From positions 248,001 through 312,000 of the forward strand of contig CALSFV010000326.1 of assembly GCA_943737045.1 (NCBI GenBank): a stretch of DNA of 64,000 nt. The letters run 5' to 3'. A program made the position numbers and the translations under genes. Under the pieces are notes generated by a model. That model did not search any database, was not told the DNA's origin, and saw only the letters and a program-made list of their open reading frames with translations. The stretch is from Parapristionchus giblindavisi. Lineage: Eukaryota > Nematoda > Chromadorea > Rhabditida > Diplogasteridae. Positions 1 through 11,000 of this stretch are shown here, piece by piece. Position 1 is the first letter of the stretch. Each line of letters begins with the position of its first letter.

Positions 1-632
1 CAATGGAATCCTCTTCTCCAAATGCAGCAACTGCAACAGTTGCAGCAGGCTCGAATGGGCGGAGCTTCATCCTCATCTGGTCAAACGTCCTCATCGAACA
101 CCAATGCACAGAATATGGCTCAGGCTAATATGGCCATGAATCTTCTCGCTCAAGCTGTGCAACAAGGAGTATGTTTCCTACTACATTAAATTGTTATTGA
201 TTGGAAGACTACCGTATAGTATAGGATATTGATTACCTCATGATAATATTGATTGATTGTTCATCTCTACAGGCACGTTCATCAGCGGGATCATCGTCAT
301 CGACGAACGCGAACGCGAATGCTATGGCTCAGGTATGAATATCGATTGATTTTACATTATTGATTTTATTTATATGCAATTTATAAGAGTAATTGACATG
401 CCGGTTTAATATTAGTCTCCCAAATGTATTATATGATGAATACATTCAATAATATTTATTGGTTGATGATACGATACACATAATAATTATTATTCTTCTC
501 TATTAGATGCGTTTGCAGTTGGCTGCAGCTGCCTCTCTCAATCCTGCCGCTCTCTTCGCTGCCAATCCTAATATGCTACGACAAATGCAGCAAATGGCTG
601 CTGCAGCGCAGCAGAAAGCATCCAAGAAGTAG
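1..632 (+). CDS. 3' end of a Gln/Ala/Ser-rich protein gene (partial, three exons)
   Basis: The exons are 1-168 (cut by the window edge), 273-332 and 507-632, ending in TAG. All junctions are phase 0 with GT donors (gtatgt, gtatga) and CTACAG/ATTAG acceptors. The 117 visible residues are low complexity. A run of Gln/Leu/Met (QMQQLQQLQQ) is followed by a Ser/Gly/Asn/Thr stretch and an Ala-rich tail (LAAAASLNPAALFAANP) ending in KASKK. No catalytic domain is visible. Such tails are common in transcription co-regulators and chromatin or splicing factors, but the composition alone does not identify the protein. The exon structure and open frame make it a real coding end; the function is unknown. 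Confidence 0.75.
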
Positions 633-3600
633 TAAGATATCTGACCCAGTCGACTCCATCCATCCAACTACCGTATCCCAGTTTGCGATGGGTCGAACCC
701 AGTTTATCCGGTCACATTGAAAACAAGACAACCACTCATTCTTCCGCTTCATTTTTTGTTCACTCAACTTCATCTCATGTATACAATAAGTGTATCTCTA
801 GCTACCGTATACCTTGGTGTTTTTTCCAATCACACCACCCACCAACCATCAAGCATACATCATTACTAGCACAAAAAGGCGCATACAATTGGTTTGAGCA
901 CGGGTGTTATCTTTCTTCTTTTTCCCCTTCATCTTAATTCTTAAACTATTATTCTCCTCTTGTGGTGTTATGATTGGGAATCGTCGTCCACATACCTTAA
1001 TCCCTTTTAATAATCATCCGATTGATTATTTTCATTGTTTGATCTCACTCTCTCTCACTCTCCATCTCTCGTCCTATTATTATCGTGTTAATTTAATCAC
1101 AGTTATGATGATTGTATTAAATATTAGATTGTTTTTTATGTTTATTCAATATATTTGCATGTTCGCCTTCTTCCCCTCCTCAGCCCCTTTATCAATCAAT
1201 CATAGACTCATCCTTTCTTCATTCACACAATTATTTATTATAATCGGGTTTTGGGATTGTAAACTCTCTCTTTCTCTATCTCTCTTCATCTCCTCCCTCT
1301 CTCTCTCTGTATCCCATTCGATGTCAAAAGCTTCTCCCTCTCACTTCATCATATTATTGATTGTTTTATAAGAGCCTACTGTAATCAGTTCTTATAGTCT
1401 TTGTACCAATCGATTGGCTAATTGTAAAGTTGTGATAGATCATGTGTCCACCATCCCCTCTTGTAGTCTCATTTATAAATCAATCCATATTATCTCATCT
1501 AATCCTTTATATTATTTTATTGATTTATATATATGCATGGTGTTGTAAATCGATAATATCCCCTCTGTTCATGATCGTATACAGTATGCAGATAAGTATT
1601 GATCGATGCATGTAATCGATAATAGCATATAGGATACGGTGATCGTCCATTCATTTGTTTACATAGAATACTCTTTGTTCTCTATGGATTCCATATGTAG
1701 TGTGTATATCTCAATTCTTTCTTTTCTTTATTCTCAATTCCATCCTTTCATTGGCCATCCATTCATCTCTTCCCATTATCGTTCCATAAAATATTCAAAA
1801 TCTACTTCCATCCTTTTAATACAATTAAAATACACCAAAAATAGGAGAAGGAAATACCTGGAATGGACAACTTGATGTATTAACCCTTTCAGTTGTACAG
1901 TGATGGCTTCAATGATGAAGTCTGTATGCAACCGTCACAATCGCCAACTGAATGTGAAAAGGAATCGGATCAATATGTAGAGGGGGGAAGGAAATTGATA
2001 GAGATGAAGAAGAAGTATGTAGACCAGGGGGAAAAGAGAGGTTGGGAAGGAACGGATCAATTCTTAATGATTGACGAATTAGACAGGGAACGGAGAGTGA
2101 TCTATCTCGGTAATATTTAAACAAGTAAATTAAGTAATTAAATGCATAAATATCTAATATTAGCTAATATCAAAAACATTAAAATATATAATCTGCCCCA
2201 AAGAACTCTATTTTCGGCTACAGTAATCTCCCGAGCTAGTTCTCAACCAACTGTCTCACAATATTCGTAAGGTAATCTAGTGATTCTTTCACACTTCACA
2301 CACCCTCCTTATCATCTCTCTATCATCTCTAACCATCTCTCATTCTCCCATAATCTATGTATCTTTCCATTCCTCTTTACATTCGTCCCTTTCCTTCAGC
2401 TGTTTCAAAATCGTTCAAACTGTTTTTACTCGTTTTGAAACCAAATTGCAATGTTTCTCTTAACGTTTCCTACACTATTCAACTAGTCATCCATTCCATT
2501 ATGTTGTCCTGTTTCCTATTTGAATCTTGTAATTTGATCATTGCAGGCTTACAATATCGGCACTATTTGAAGTTATCACTGGAAATGGATATATTTTCAC
2601 ATTTTTCGTTTATTTTAATTTTTCTTTATTTTGACCGTAATTAATTCGTTTTGATAAATGAGCTAAACATATGATATGTTAGATATGTCAAGGATACGGT
2701 AGATTGTATTCTCATCAATTATGAGCTCGATTGATTGTTGTTTTTAGATTTGTCGTGTTCTTCTCGCAGTCTTAAGAATCTAATAAAGGAATTGTTATTG
2801 ATACGACCAGGGTTGTCTTATAAGAGAAAAATGGTTTGTTATCATCGATTGATTGATTACGCTTTATGGATGAACTATAATGTTGTTGTTGGATTTGTTG
2901 TGTCTTCTGTTATAAACAATTTATTCCCTGATTTTGCTTGTCATTTACTCGGTTGAAAGCCGAATAATACTAATTATAATACCTCGAATAACGATATATT
3001 TAAATTGTGTCCAACCTAAAATAAATACGAATTTGCAATCTGGTGTAAAATAATCGTAGTGTAAGAATTACCGTAACCCGTGCATTAGTTCGTGTGCCGG
3101 TGTAAAACTCAAAATTTGCATTCTTTTTTCTCTGATTGATTATCAAAAATTCTCCGTTCAATCACTCCTTGTTTCATTTATCTGAACTATTTTGGGCTCT
3201 TTCTATCGTCCCTTTTAAGCACAAGTAGTTATTTGATGGAATAAGTGTATGCGTAATCTCCTAAACCATAAATATTCGCTGTTTTAAACCAAGACATCTC
3301 CTCTTTGGCTTCTCAGGTGTTTGAATCCATATGCATGGGTTTCAACACCGGAGGTTCTTTCCCTGTCCGTTCTCAGAGAAGTTGAAAAAATGCGGATAGT
3401 GAAGTTTCTAATCTGTGTTCCCTCGGTTACTAGAACGGCTCTAAAATCTGGCTTTTTAGGAATTTCGTAACATCGCGATGTACATCGTACTAAAAATATT
3501 TACTTATAGCATCTCACAGCGATCCGAACCCATTTATTGTGTACATTCGTGGTGTGGGATGGTGCGGTGTGCGAGGCGTATTTTACTAAATCTGTTTTAC

Positions 3601-3854
3601 TGATGCGCGTGAAGCGGAAACTTGTTTCCTCTATTTTAATGTAGAATAACATTCATTTCACGATATATTTCGTGTAGAATAACAATATTCAACGAAAGGT
3701 GCAATACTTTATCATTATTTTCTACTATCTGTCTGCTCAAATTCTTAATTGTTACACAATAACATAAACAACAAAGAGAACTTATTTAAAGAAACGAGAA
3801 CAAAGAAAAGAATCGAATTTGTATACAAAAAACGAACAAAAAAACAATAAACAA

Positions 3855-4064
3855 TCAGCAATAATAGCCTAACGGAATGACGAGCTTCTTGCAGGTTACG
3901 GTAGTCTTGTTAAGACGAGGGATACGGTAGTCACTGCAATCGATATCGACAATCCCCATTATGTTGATTAGACAATCGTTCAAACTATCATACCGGGGAT
4001 AATTAACGAAGAGATACCGGTAGTAGACCTTGACGGCAGCGACAAAGATGCCAAATGCGGGCAA
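3855..4064 (-). CDS. Possible last exon of an unrecognised minus-strand gene
   Basis: On the minus strand a good acceptor (TTTCATTTACAG) is followed directly by 69 open codons ending in TGA. The product has a hydrophobic start (LPAFGIFVAAVKVYY) and a Cys-containing end (CKKLVIPLGYYC). No upstream exon could be joined with confidence: the adjoining sequence is the tandem repeat. The ending is faintly like transthyretin-like nematode proteins, but not enough to name it. It could be a chance open frame. Confidence 0.25.
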   Translation of the reverse strand: MPAFGIFVAAVKVYYRYLFVNYPRYDSLNDCLINIMGIVDIDCSDYRIPRLNKTTVTCKKLVIPLGYYC

Positions 4065-4239
4065 CTGTAAATGAAATTTTGACGAGTATAAATGTATCGT
4101 GTGAGAAAACCATCGACATGGAGAGCTTTTGAACAAGCGGCCACATAATATTTATGCAAGAATGAATGCACAGAATATGAAATACTATCTTAGTAGGCTC
4201 TAAATTGTCACTATTCTACATCAAAAATGCGCTGTTCAC

Positions 4240-4685
4240 GTCTCACTTCAATCCTTTCCAGAGCAGCCATGATTAATCAAATCGCTAAAATCTCACGTAA
4301 GGACCTGCGCAATGTAGTTCTTAAGAGCATAGCAACATGAAACAATATCAGTTTGAAGAATTAACAAAATGATTTACGAAAAGGAGCAGCGGTTAAGAAA
4401 AAAGTGGTCCAGAGAAGTCATAATTGAGCGAATCTCGAAAATCCCACGTGAGGACCTGCGCAATATGGTTCTCGAGGATATGACAGCAAGAAATAATAAT
4501 TACTTTTAGAATTAACAAAATGGTTTAGGATAAATAATTGTGTTCAACAGAAAGTGGTCCAGACAAGGCAGAATTGATGCAATCTACAAATCCCCACGTG
4601 AGGACCTGCACAATACGATTACTAACGATATGGCAACAACAAACAACAATTACGTAAAAAAATAACAAAATGATTTAGGAAAATA
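4240..4685. repeat. Three-copy tandem repeat, period about 150 bp
   Basis: The word GGACCTGCGCAAT (with one- or two-base variants) recurs at 4301, 4452 and 4602, that is at 151- and 150-bp spacing. Flanking blocks repeat in the same order: GTGGTCCAGA (clear in copies 2 and 3), then CCCACGTGAGGACCTG, a less conserved ATGGCAAC block, then AATTAACAAAATGATTTAGGA. Copies differ by roughly 15 to 25 percent by eye, so the array is not new. No open frame spans it. Confidence 0.75.
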
Positions 4686-5010
4686 GGAAATTGTAAAATT
4701 GAACATTTTCCGCGCGTGTATGGACGCAGACGCCTTTTCCGAAACGTCGCTAAAGTACACCATCCTTCGTGTTCAGATCGCAGTGCATCTCAAATAAAGT
4801 TCAGATTTGTGCGGTTTAATTTAGTCGCGTGTTTACTGATATCCGATCACAGGAAAGTAGAATTGAAAATCTTAGAGCTAAATTAACAATGTTCCGAAAG
4901 TGAACGCAAATTTACTAATATTTGAATTTTTGGCCAAATTTGCAATTAGAACTTTTCAGTAGCCTGGTTTTAACCCTGGTTGGCTTTCCCATATTGTCTG
5001 AGTTATATTG

Positions 5011-8000
5011 ATGATGTTCAGTATGGCGGGAGCAGTCGGTACCACTGGCAGTAACACTAATCCTGCACCACATGACTTCTACCATACACATCCAACTTCA
5101 TCATGCCGACTGAACATTGGGGACAAAACCCTCCATGTCTCCTCCGAGGTTTGCTTTATCTCTGCTTCTTATGCCTATGCAGGTTAAAATTTGTGACAAG
5201 AATGGTTTCTTTCTTTTTTTGCAGCTACTCGGAATGCACTCACATTTCTTCCGTTCGCTCTTCTTCAGAGCTGCTCCTAAGAAGGAAGGAGATGATGGAG
5301 GAGACGCTACTCCCCATCTCATTCGTACTGATATAGTTGATGTGAGTTATCATTATACAACTTAAGATCTGAACGAGTCGTCATTGTCATGATACATTTT
5401 CGATGCCCTTACAGGATTTTTATATTGATTTTTAAAAAAATTTCCGCTTAAATTAGTCTTTCGCATAAAAATGAACCTGATATAGTGGATCGTTCCTAAA
5501 ATGAGCCATATATAATGAGTCGATCCTCACCTTGTGAAGGTATGACAATGTATGATTGTGACTAGAAGCTCAGCTAGATACGAAATCTATTCACATTTCT
5601 ATCACAAAAACATTCTAGTAACCAAATGATGAATTGAAATAGATTATTCTTTTTCTTTGTAGGTTCGGCTTGATAATGTCAAGATCGAGGAGGTCATCGA
5701 GTTGCTCAACATGATCTACCCCTCTGACTCACCCATCACTGGTTAGATTATCGATTGATTGTCACTACTCCAAATACACTCGAATCATGATATCACTTAT
5801 TCAAAGATGTAGAACATCCACTTTTCCGGTTTGTATAAGTATTGTTTGCACAGGAAAAGAATTTTTACACAGCCTTACCTTCCCATTGGGGCCAAGCAAT
5901 GCGCACTGACATACACCCCCTTCCCCGGTTTGCGCACAGCCTTCCCCCAGCGTGCCGCCCACCTATTAGAGTTAAAGTAATGAAAGAATGGTTTTAAAGT
6001 AGGTTGTGTTAGAAACGAAACTATGTAAAGACTGACTATCTAGAGATAAAAAACGATCCAGTGTTTCGGCCCTGGTCCTAGACACTGGACCGACCCGTGT
6101 GGGATGGGCCTCATCAGTAGGATGACCCACACAGGACAGTTTTCAATAATACGATTTTTCAAAGGAAAGAAGAAGAACTTAATAAGGTTAAAGAGTGAAC
6201 GATTAAAAATTGATTGAGATTTAGCTAATCTAATACTAATATTGTTTACATAAAAGCAAAGATACATAATGAGGGAATGATCGTTTGATTGCCATGTCTA
6301 AGTAGAGAGAGAGCGCGTCGTATGTGTGAGAGAGTGTGGAGAAGTGAGAGAGCACTAGAGAGTACTAGAGATTGATTGGTTGAGCGTGAGATAACTAGTG
6401 ATCTACCTCTCTACCTATGTTCCTGGCTTGCATGTATGAACTTTGATCTTTGTTTTTACTCTTCATCTAAAACTTTTAAACATAGTTCTGCTGTTGTTTT
6501 TCCATATTTTAAACTAATTGCCGGGTTTTTATTTAGAACCTTGTAGATTCGCGGTCGAATAATGTGGAATGGGTATTCTCTTTTATAGAAATATTCAAAT
6601 AATGACTTAACTCTTTCTTTAAAACAGACAAAATTAGATGAATTACGATAAACTCGAAGTATTTCGCCCGATAATGTGTTCAAACCAATATACATTGGAA
6701 TGTTTGAGTGATAGTGTGGATATCTAATGACTTCAAAACTGTAGTCATCCGTCTTGTTGTAGAGTTTAGTAGTCGCTCTTCCATTGGACAATTCTATGCT
6801 GAGATCCAAAAATGCACATTTATTAGCTTCACTATTTGTTTGTTCTAAAGTTAAGGACGGATGGTACATTTCTTTCGTCATTTCAATAAACTTTGAGGTA
6901 TTCTCCGATATATGCAAAAGATCATCTATGTATCTATATGTCTTATTTAATGAGTACGCTAGTGGATGATTCATTTTTACTTTCTTCTGTATATATTGGA
7001 ACTCCATCGATGCTAGCGTAAGATCAGCTATCTGAGGTGAAGCGTTGTTTCCCTGCGGAATGCCTTTATTTTGCTTATAATATACTCCTCCATAGTATGC
7101 GTAGCTATTATTTAATATATATTCCAAAATAAGTTTTATATCATTTTTATGGTAGGATTTGCCAGATATGGAGCTATTTGTTTTGTCGTATCTGATATAA
7201 TTTCCTTTAATTACAATGTATTCTGAATTAGAATTTTTAAATAAAAGATCAATAAGGAAGAATATGTTCTGGCGTACTATCTTATGAGGAAGATTCGTAA
7301 AGAGGGATGCAAAATCGGCGCAAAAGATTTCAGTTTTCTTGTTATTGATTGATTGAACATTATGTATAACTTTAAACGAATTCTGAATGGTAAAATAATT
7401 ATTGATTTTATTATGTCCAGTTATTGTTTTACAGTATCTTCTGAAATGATTTTGTAAAAATTTTAGTATCTTTTGTAGTTGTATAGATACTGGTTTAAGG
7501 CTACTGTTATATGCTCCTGTTATAAACCTGAACTTAATAGGATTCTTATGCATTTTTGGAATTCCGTAAATACGTGGTAAACTAGCATTTTCGATTTGTT
7601 GTAGATTGAAGTTCTTTAAAAATTGTGTATGTTCTTTTATTTTTGCATCTTTATCAAAGCTATTAATTGGTTCATACGTATTTTCACCATTATTCTTATT
7701 ATTTAGCTCTTTTTCCATAAAAAGAAGGTATAGTTTTTTGCAAGTAAAGGCATAGTTTCCAGATGCTTTATCGACTGCTGTTATTATAAAATTATTTTGT
7801 AATCTTGTCAAACCTTTGAAATTAAATTGCTCTGACTTCGGTTTATTATATTTTTCTATTTTATTTATTATTTTCTTTATGGCGTATTCTTGAAGTAGTC
7901 CAATTACTAGTCCAAGCTTTTCACTTTTCTTTGTTTTTCTTAAAATTCTTTGAACGACTTCTTCAATGGCGTTATTGACTATTTTTATGATGTCATTATT

Positions 8001-11000
8001 ATTAACATAATTTTCTAGTCTAAATTTTGTGCCTTTATTGATTATTTCTCGTAGTGATTCTTCCTTTATAATTGAAGTATTTCCTGTACAAACATGGCCG
8101 TATGTTTTATCAACGAATTCTTTGAACTCACTGCAATTACAGTTTCTATTAAGTATTTTATATTTTTCGTCTGCAGTTAATGTTCGTAAGAATTTTCCAT
8201 AATTGCATATTATATTTGATGTTGGTTCTGTAAGGGTATAGCGTGTGCTAATGTACGGTATGTCATTATCCTCAATTTTAATTCCCTTCCATATATCTTT
8301 TATTTTTTGTGAGTTTAAAATATTTGATAATGCTATTCTATCCATAAATTTTCCTATGAATGGTATTCGAAGAGCAACTTCATTCGGTCTTCTGTGTATT
8401 GAAGGTTCTTTATGATTTTTCCAATAATGGGGACAGATGACCGAATAAATTTTATATTTATTGTAATGAGTTAATAATGAAAATCGTTGATCTGTAGTGA
8501 ATAATTCTAGTTGTCTTAGTTGATGATGAGATAGCGATCTACCATAAATGAATAATTCTCTGGATTCGAATAATGTAATGTCTGCAACTATTTCGTCTAT
8601 TGGTGTTGTACATTTTGCCAATGGTTTACGTCTTCTTTTCTTACGTCTACCTCTATTCTTTCTGTGATTATTAATCATCGGCATTGTATAATATGGATGT
8701 GTTCTTTTATCTAATGGATCAATATTCTCAGATATATAACCAAAGTTCTTTATAGAGTCATTTAAGCCTAGAGGATATGCTGTATTTAACGCTTTAATCC
8801 ACATGAGTTCTTTTTCTAATAATTCTCTTTTATTAGTGGCATGATCTAGGATATCAATACGGAATGATTCTTTATCGTGAAAAGGTTCTTTGAAATGCTT
8901 ACTGAGGAACGTATTGAGATGATTCGAAGAAAATGAGTATCTATGTTGTGACATTCTAGATTTCAAACGCTGTTTTGTTTCTCCAACATATTGCATTTCA
9001 CAAACAGTACATGTAATCAGATAAACAACGAAAGTGCTTGTACATGTATCATTATTTCTCTTGTTAGTCATGTATATATCATTAGTAATCGTACTTTTTA
9101 CACCAGTATATAAATTCATTTTTGGACAAATCATGCATCGCGAACGAGAACACTTATAACCTGTGTAGTCAGAAGAGGACTCGAGGGAGATTAAGTTCTT
9201 CCCTCCCTCCTTTCTGATAAAGGAACATTTTGAAACAGAAGTTAAGGCAGAAGGTTTTAGCGTTTTGTTTGCGAGCTATTAATTGGGAGGCTCATCCCTT
9301 GGCTTTTTAGGGCCGGTCGTGTAGACAACTTGGTGGGGCTGCCACCACGGTGTGACTCCCCTAAATAGGGACACCGCACCGGTCAGACCGCTTTACACCC
9401 CCGCTCTCCACACGACCTTTGGTCACAGCGGTAGGGTGGTCACTGCAGTCTCAATATAATAGTAATGTTATAATTATATATTAGGAGGAAAAACCGGTTT
9501 TATAGGTAAATAATTTGAGCTTATGAGCTATTAATATTTTATTAAATAGAAGTTTGAAAAATATTAAATCCAAATGCATTGCTGAAGGCGCTTGGTTTTA
9601 GGAAGGTTTGGCTAAAGGATTTGAACGTATATGTTCTTGAATGGGGAGGTTGATATGTGTGCAATGAGTGTACTAGAGTCCATTAATGCAATGCATGGTA
9701 GGTGTTTATTTAGGTGTGTAATCAGAGTTGATGTTTGACTAAAAATATTCTTATTTAAAATTAAGCATTTATAATAAATATAATAATAACAATGGAGACG
9801 TAAAAGGTGTAACTGAAACCAAGGAGATTGATGATGTTACAATGGAATTATAGTCTTGGTTATAAGCTGGTTCTGTTATTTGGTTTATCATATTAAAAAT
9901 TGTGTAATTTATTATTCGAGTAATTAAGATTTATATTAGATTTAAATTAATTAATTAAATTTTAATTAGAGTTTTATTAGATTTAGATTCAAGATTAAAA
10001 TTTATTTATAAATTGATTTCTCAATCTATGATACCTCTCACCACCACTGGTACCATATAGGCCCTTATGTGGGGTGGAGTCTAGAATGTAGCCGGCTATG
10101 CCGACCCTGTGACATTTAAGTCACTACTGGTGGTGCTATGCACCGTGGTCACTGACCAGAAGAATGCAAAAAAGTCAATGTGAAAAAGGAAACAACCTAG
10201 TGTAGGAGTACGAAGTGGAGTGCATACAAGAAAGGAAAGAGTTAGAAAAGGTGGTTATCTAATATAGGGATTCCCCGCAGGTTTCGGAGCGGAGCAATGC
10301 TCTCGGCATCACGAAACCCGATGGAGAAAGCATGAATTAGAGTTAAAGTAATGAAAGAATGGTTTTAAAGTAGGTTGTGTTAGAAACGAAACTATGTAAA
10401 GACTGACTATCTAGAGATAAAAAACGATCCAGTGTTTCGGCCCTGGTCCTAGACACTGGACCGACCCGTGTGGGATGGGCCTCATCAGTAGGATGACCCA
10501 CACAGGACAGTTTTCAATAATACGATTTTTCAAAGGAAAGAAGAAGAACTTAATAAGGTTAAAGAGTGAACGATTAAAAATTGATTGAGATTTAGCTAAT
10601 CTAATACTAATATTGTTTACATAAAAGCAAAGATACATAATGAGGGAATGATCGTTTGATTGCCATGTCTAAGTAGAGAGAGAGCGCGTCGTATGTGTGA
10701 GAGAGTGTGGAGAAGTGAGAGAGCACTAGAGAGTACTAGAGATTGATTGGTTGAGCGTGAGATAACTAGTGATCTACCTCTCTACCTATGTTCCTGGCTT
10801 GCATGTATGAACTTTGATCTTTGTTTTTACTCTTCATCTAAAACTTTTAAACATAGTTCTGCTGTTGTTTTTCCATATTTTAAACTAATTGCCGGGTTTT
10901 TATTTAGAACCTTGTAGATTCGCGGTCGAATAATGTGGAATGGGTATTCTCTTTTATAGAAATATTCAAATAATGACTTAACTCTTTCTTTAAAACAGAC

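Larger units (their letters stand above)
633..5010. other. Intergenic stretch with little recognisable content
   Basis: No convincing multi-exon gene is seen on the plus strand. Short open frames here (for example 1893-2120 and 2735-2956) have no splice support or recognisable domain. 1020-1350 is rich in CT runs and is probably the 3' UTR or flank of the preceding gene. A hairpin with 9-bp arms lies at about 3317-3350. A possible minus-strand exon (3855-4064) and a tandem repeat (about 4240-4685) are listed separately. Confidence 0.5.
5965..10335 (-). mobile_element. Penelope-like retroelement, full-length copy (Naiad-like, GIY-YIG first)
   Basis: The element runs right to left (its 3' end is at 5965). 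It has a 5' leader of about 1.2 kb (roughly 9135-10335), one long reverse-transcriptase frame and a 3' part of about 490 bp holding a hammerhead-like core. The leader contains GC-rich stretches with hairpin potential (for example 9306-9450 and 10275-10325). The first 1354 bp on the plus strand recur exactly 4371 bp downstream, so the repeat unit is 4371 bp. This truncated-copy-upstream arrangement is the usual pseudo-LTR layout of Penelope-like elements. A nuclease domain N-terminal to the RT, instead of C-terminal, matches the permuted Naiad/Chlamys clade as I recall it from the literature. The element is in antisense orientation within intron 3 of the BTB gene. Confidence 0.85.

Noticed and set aside
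1893..2120. 75-residue charged open frame on the plus strand
   Set aside because: No splice context, no conserved neighbour and no recognisable motif; the opposite strand is equally open.
4270..4680. Possible CRISPR-like array
   Set aside because: Only three long, diverged units with no constant spacer, in a eukaryotic intron-rich region; an ordinary tandem repeat.
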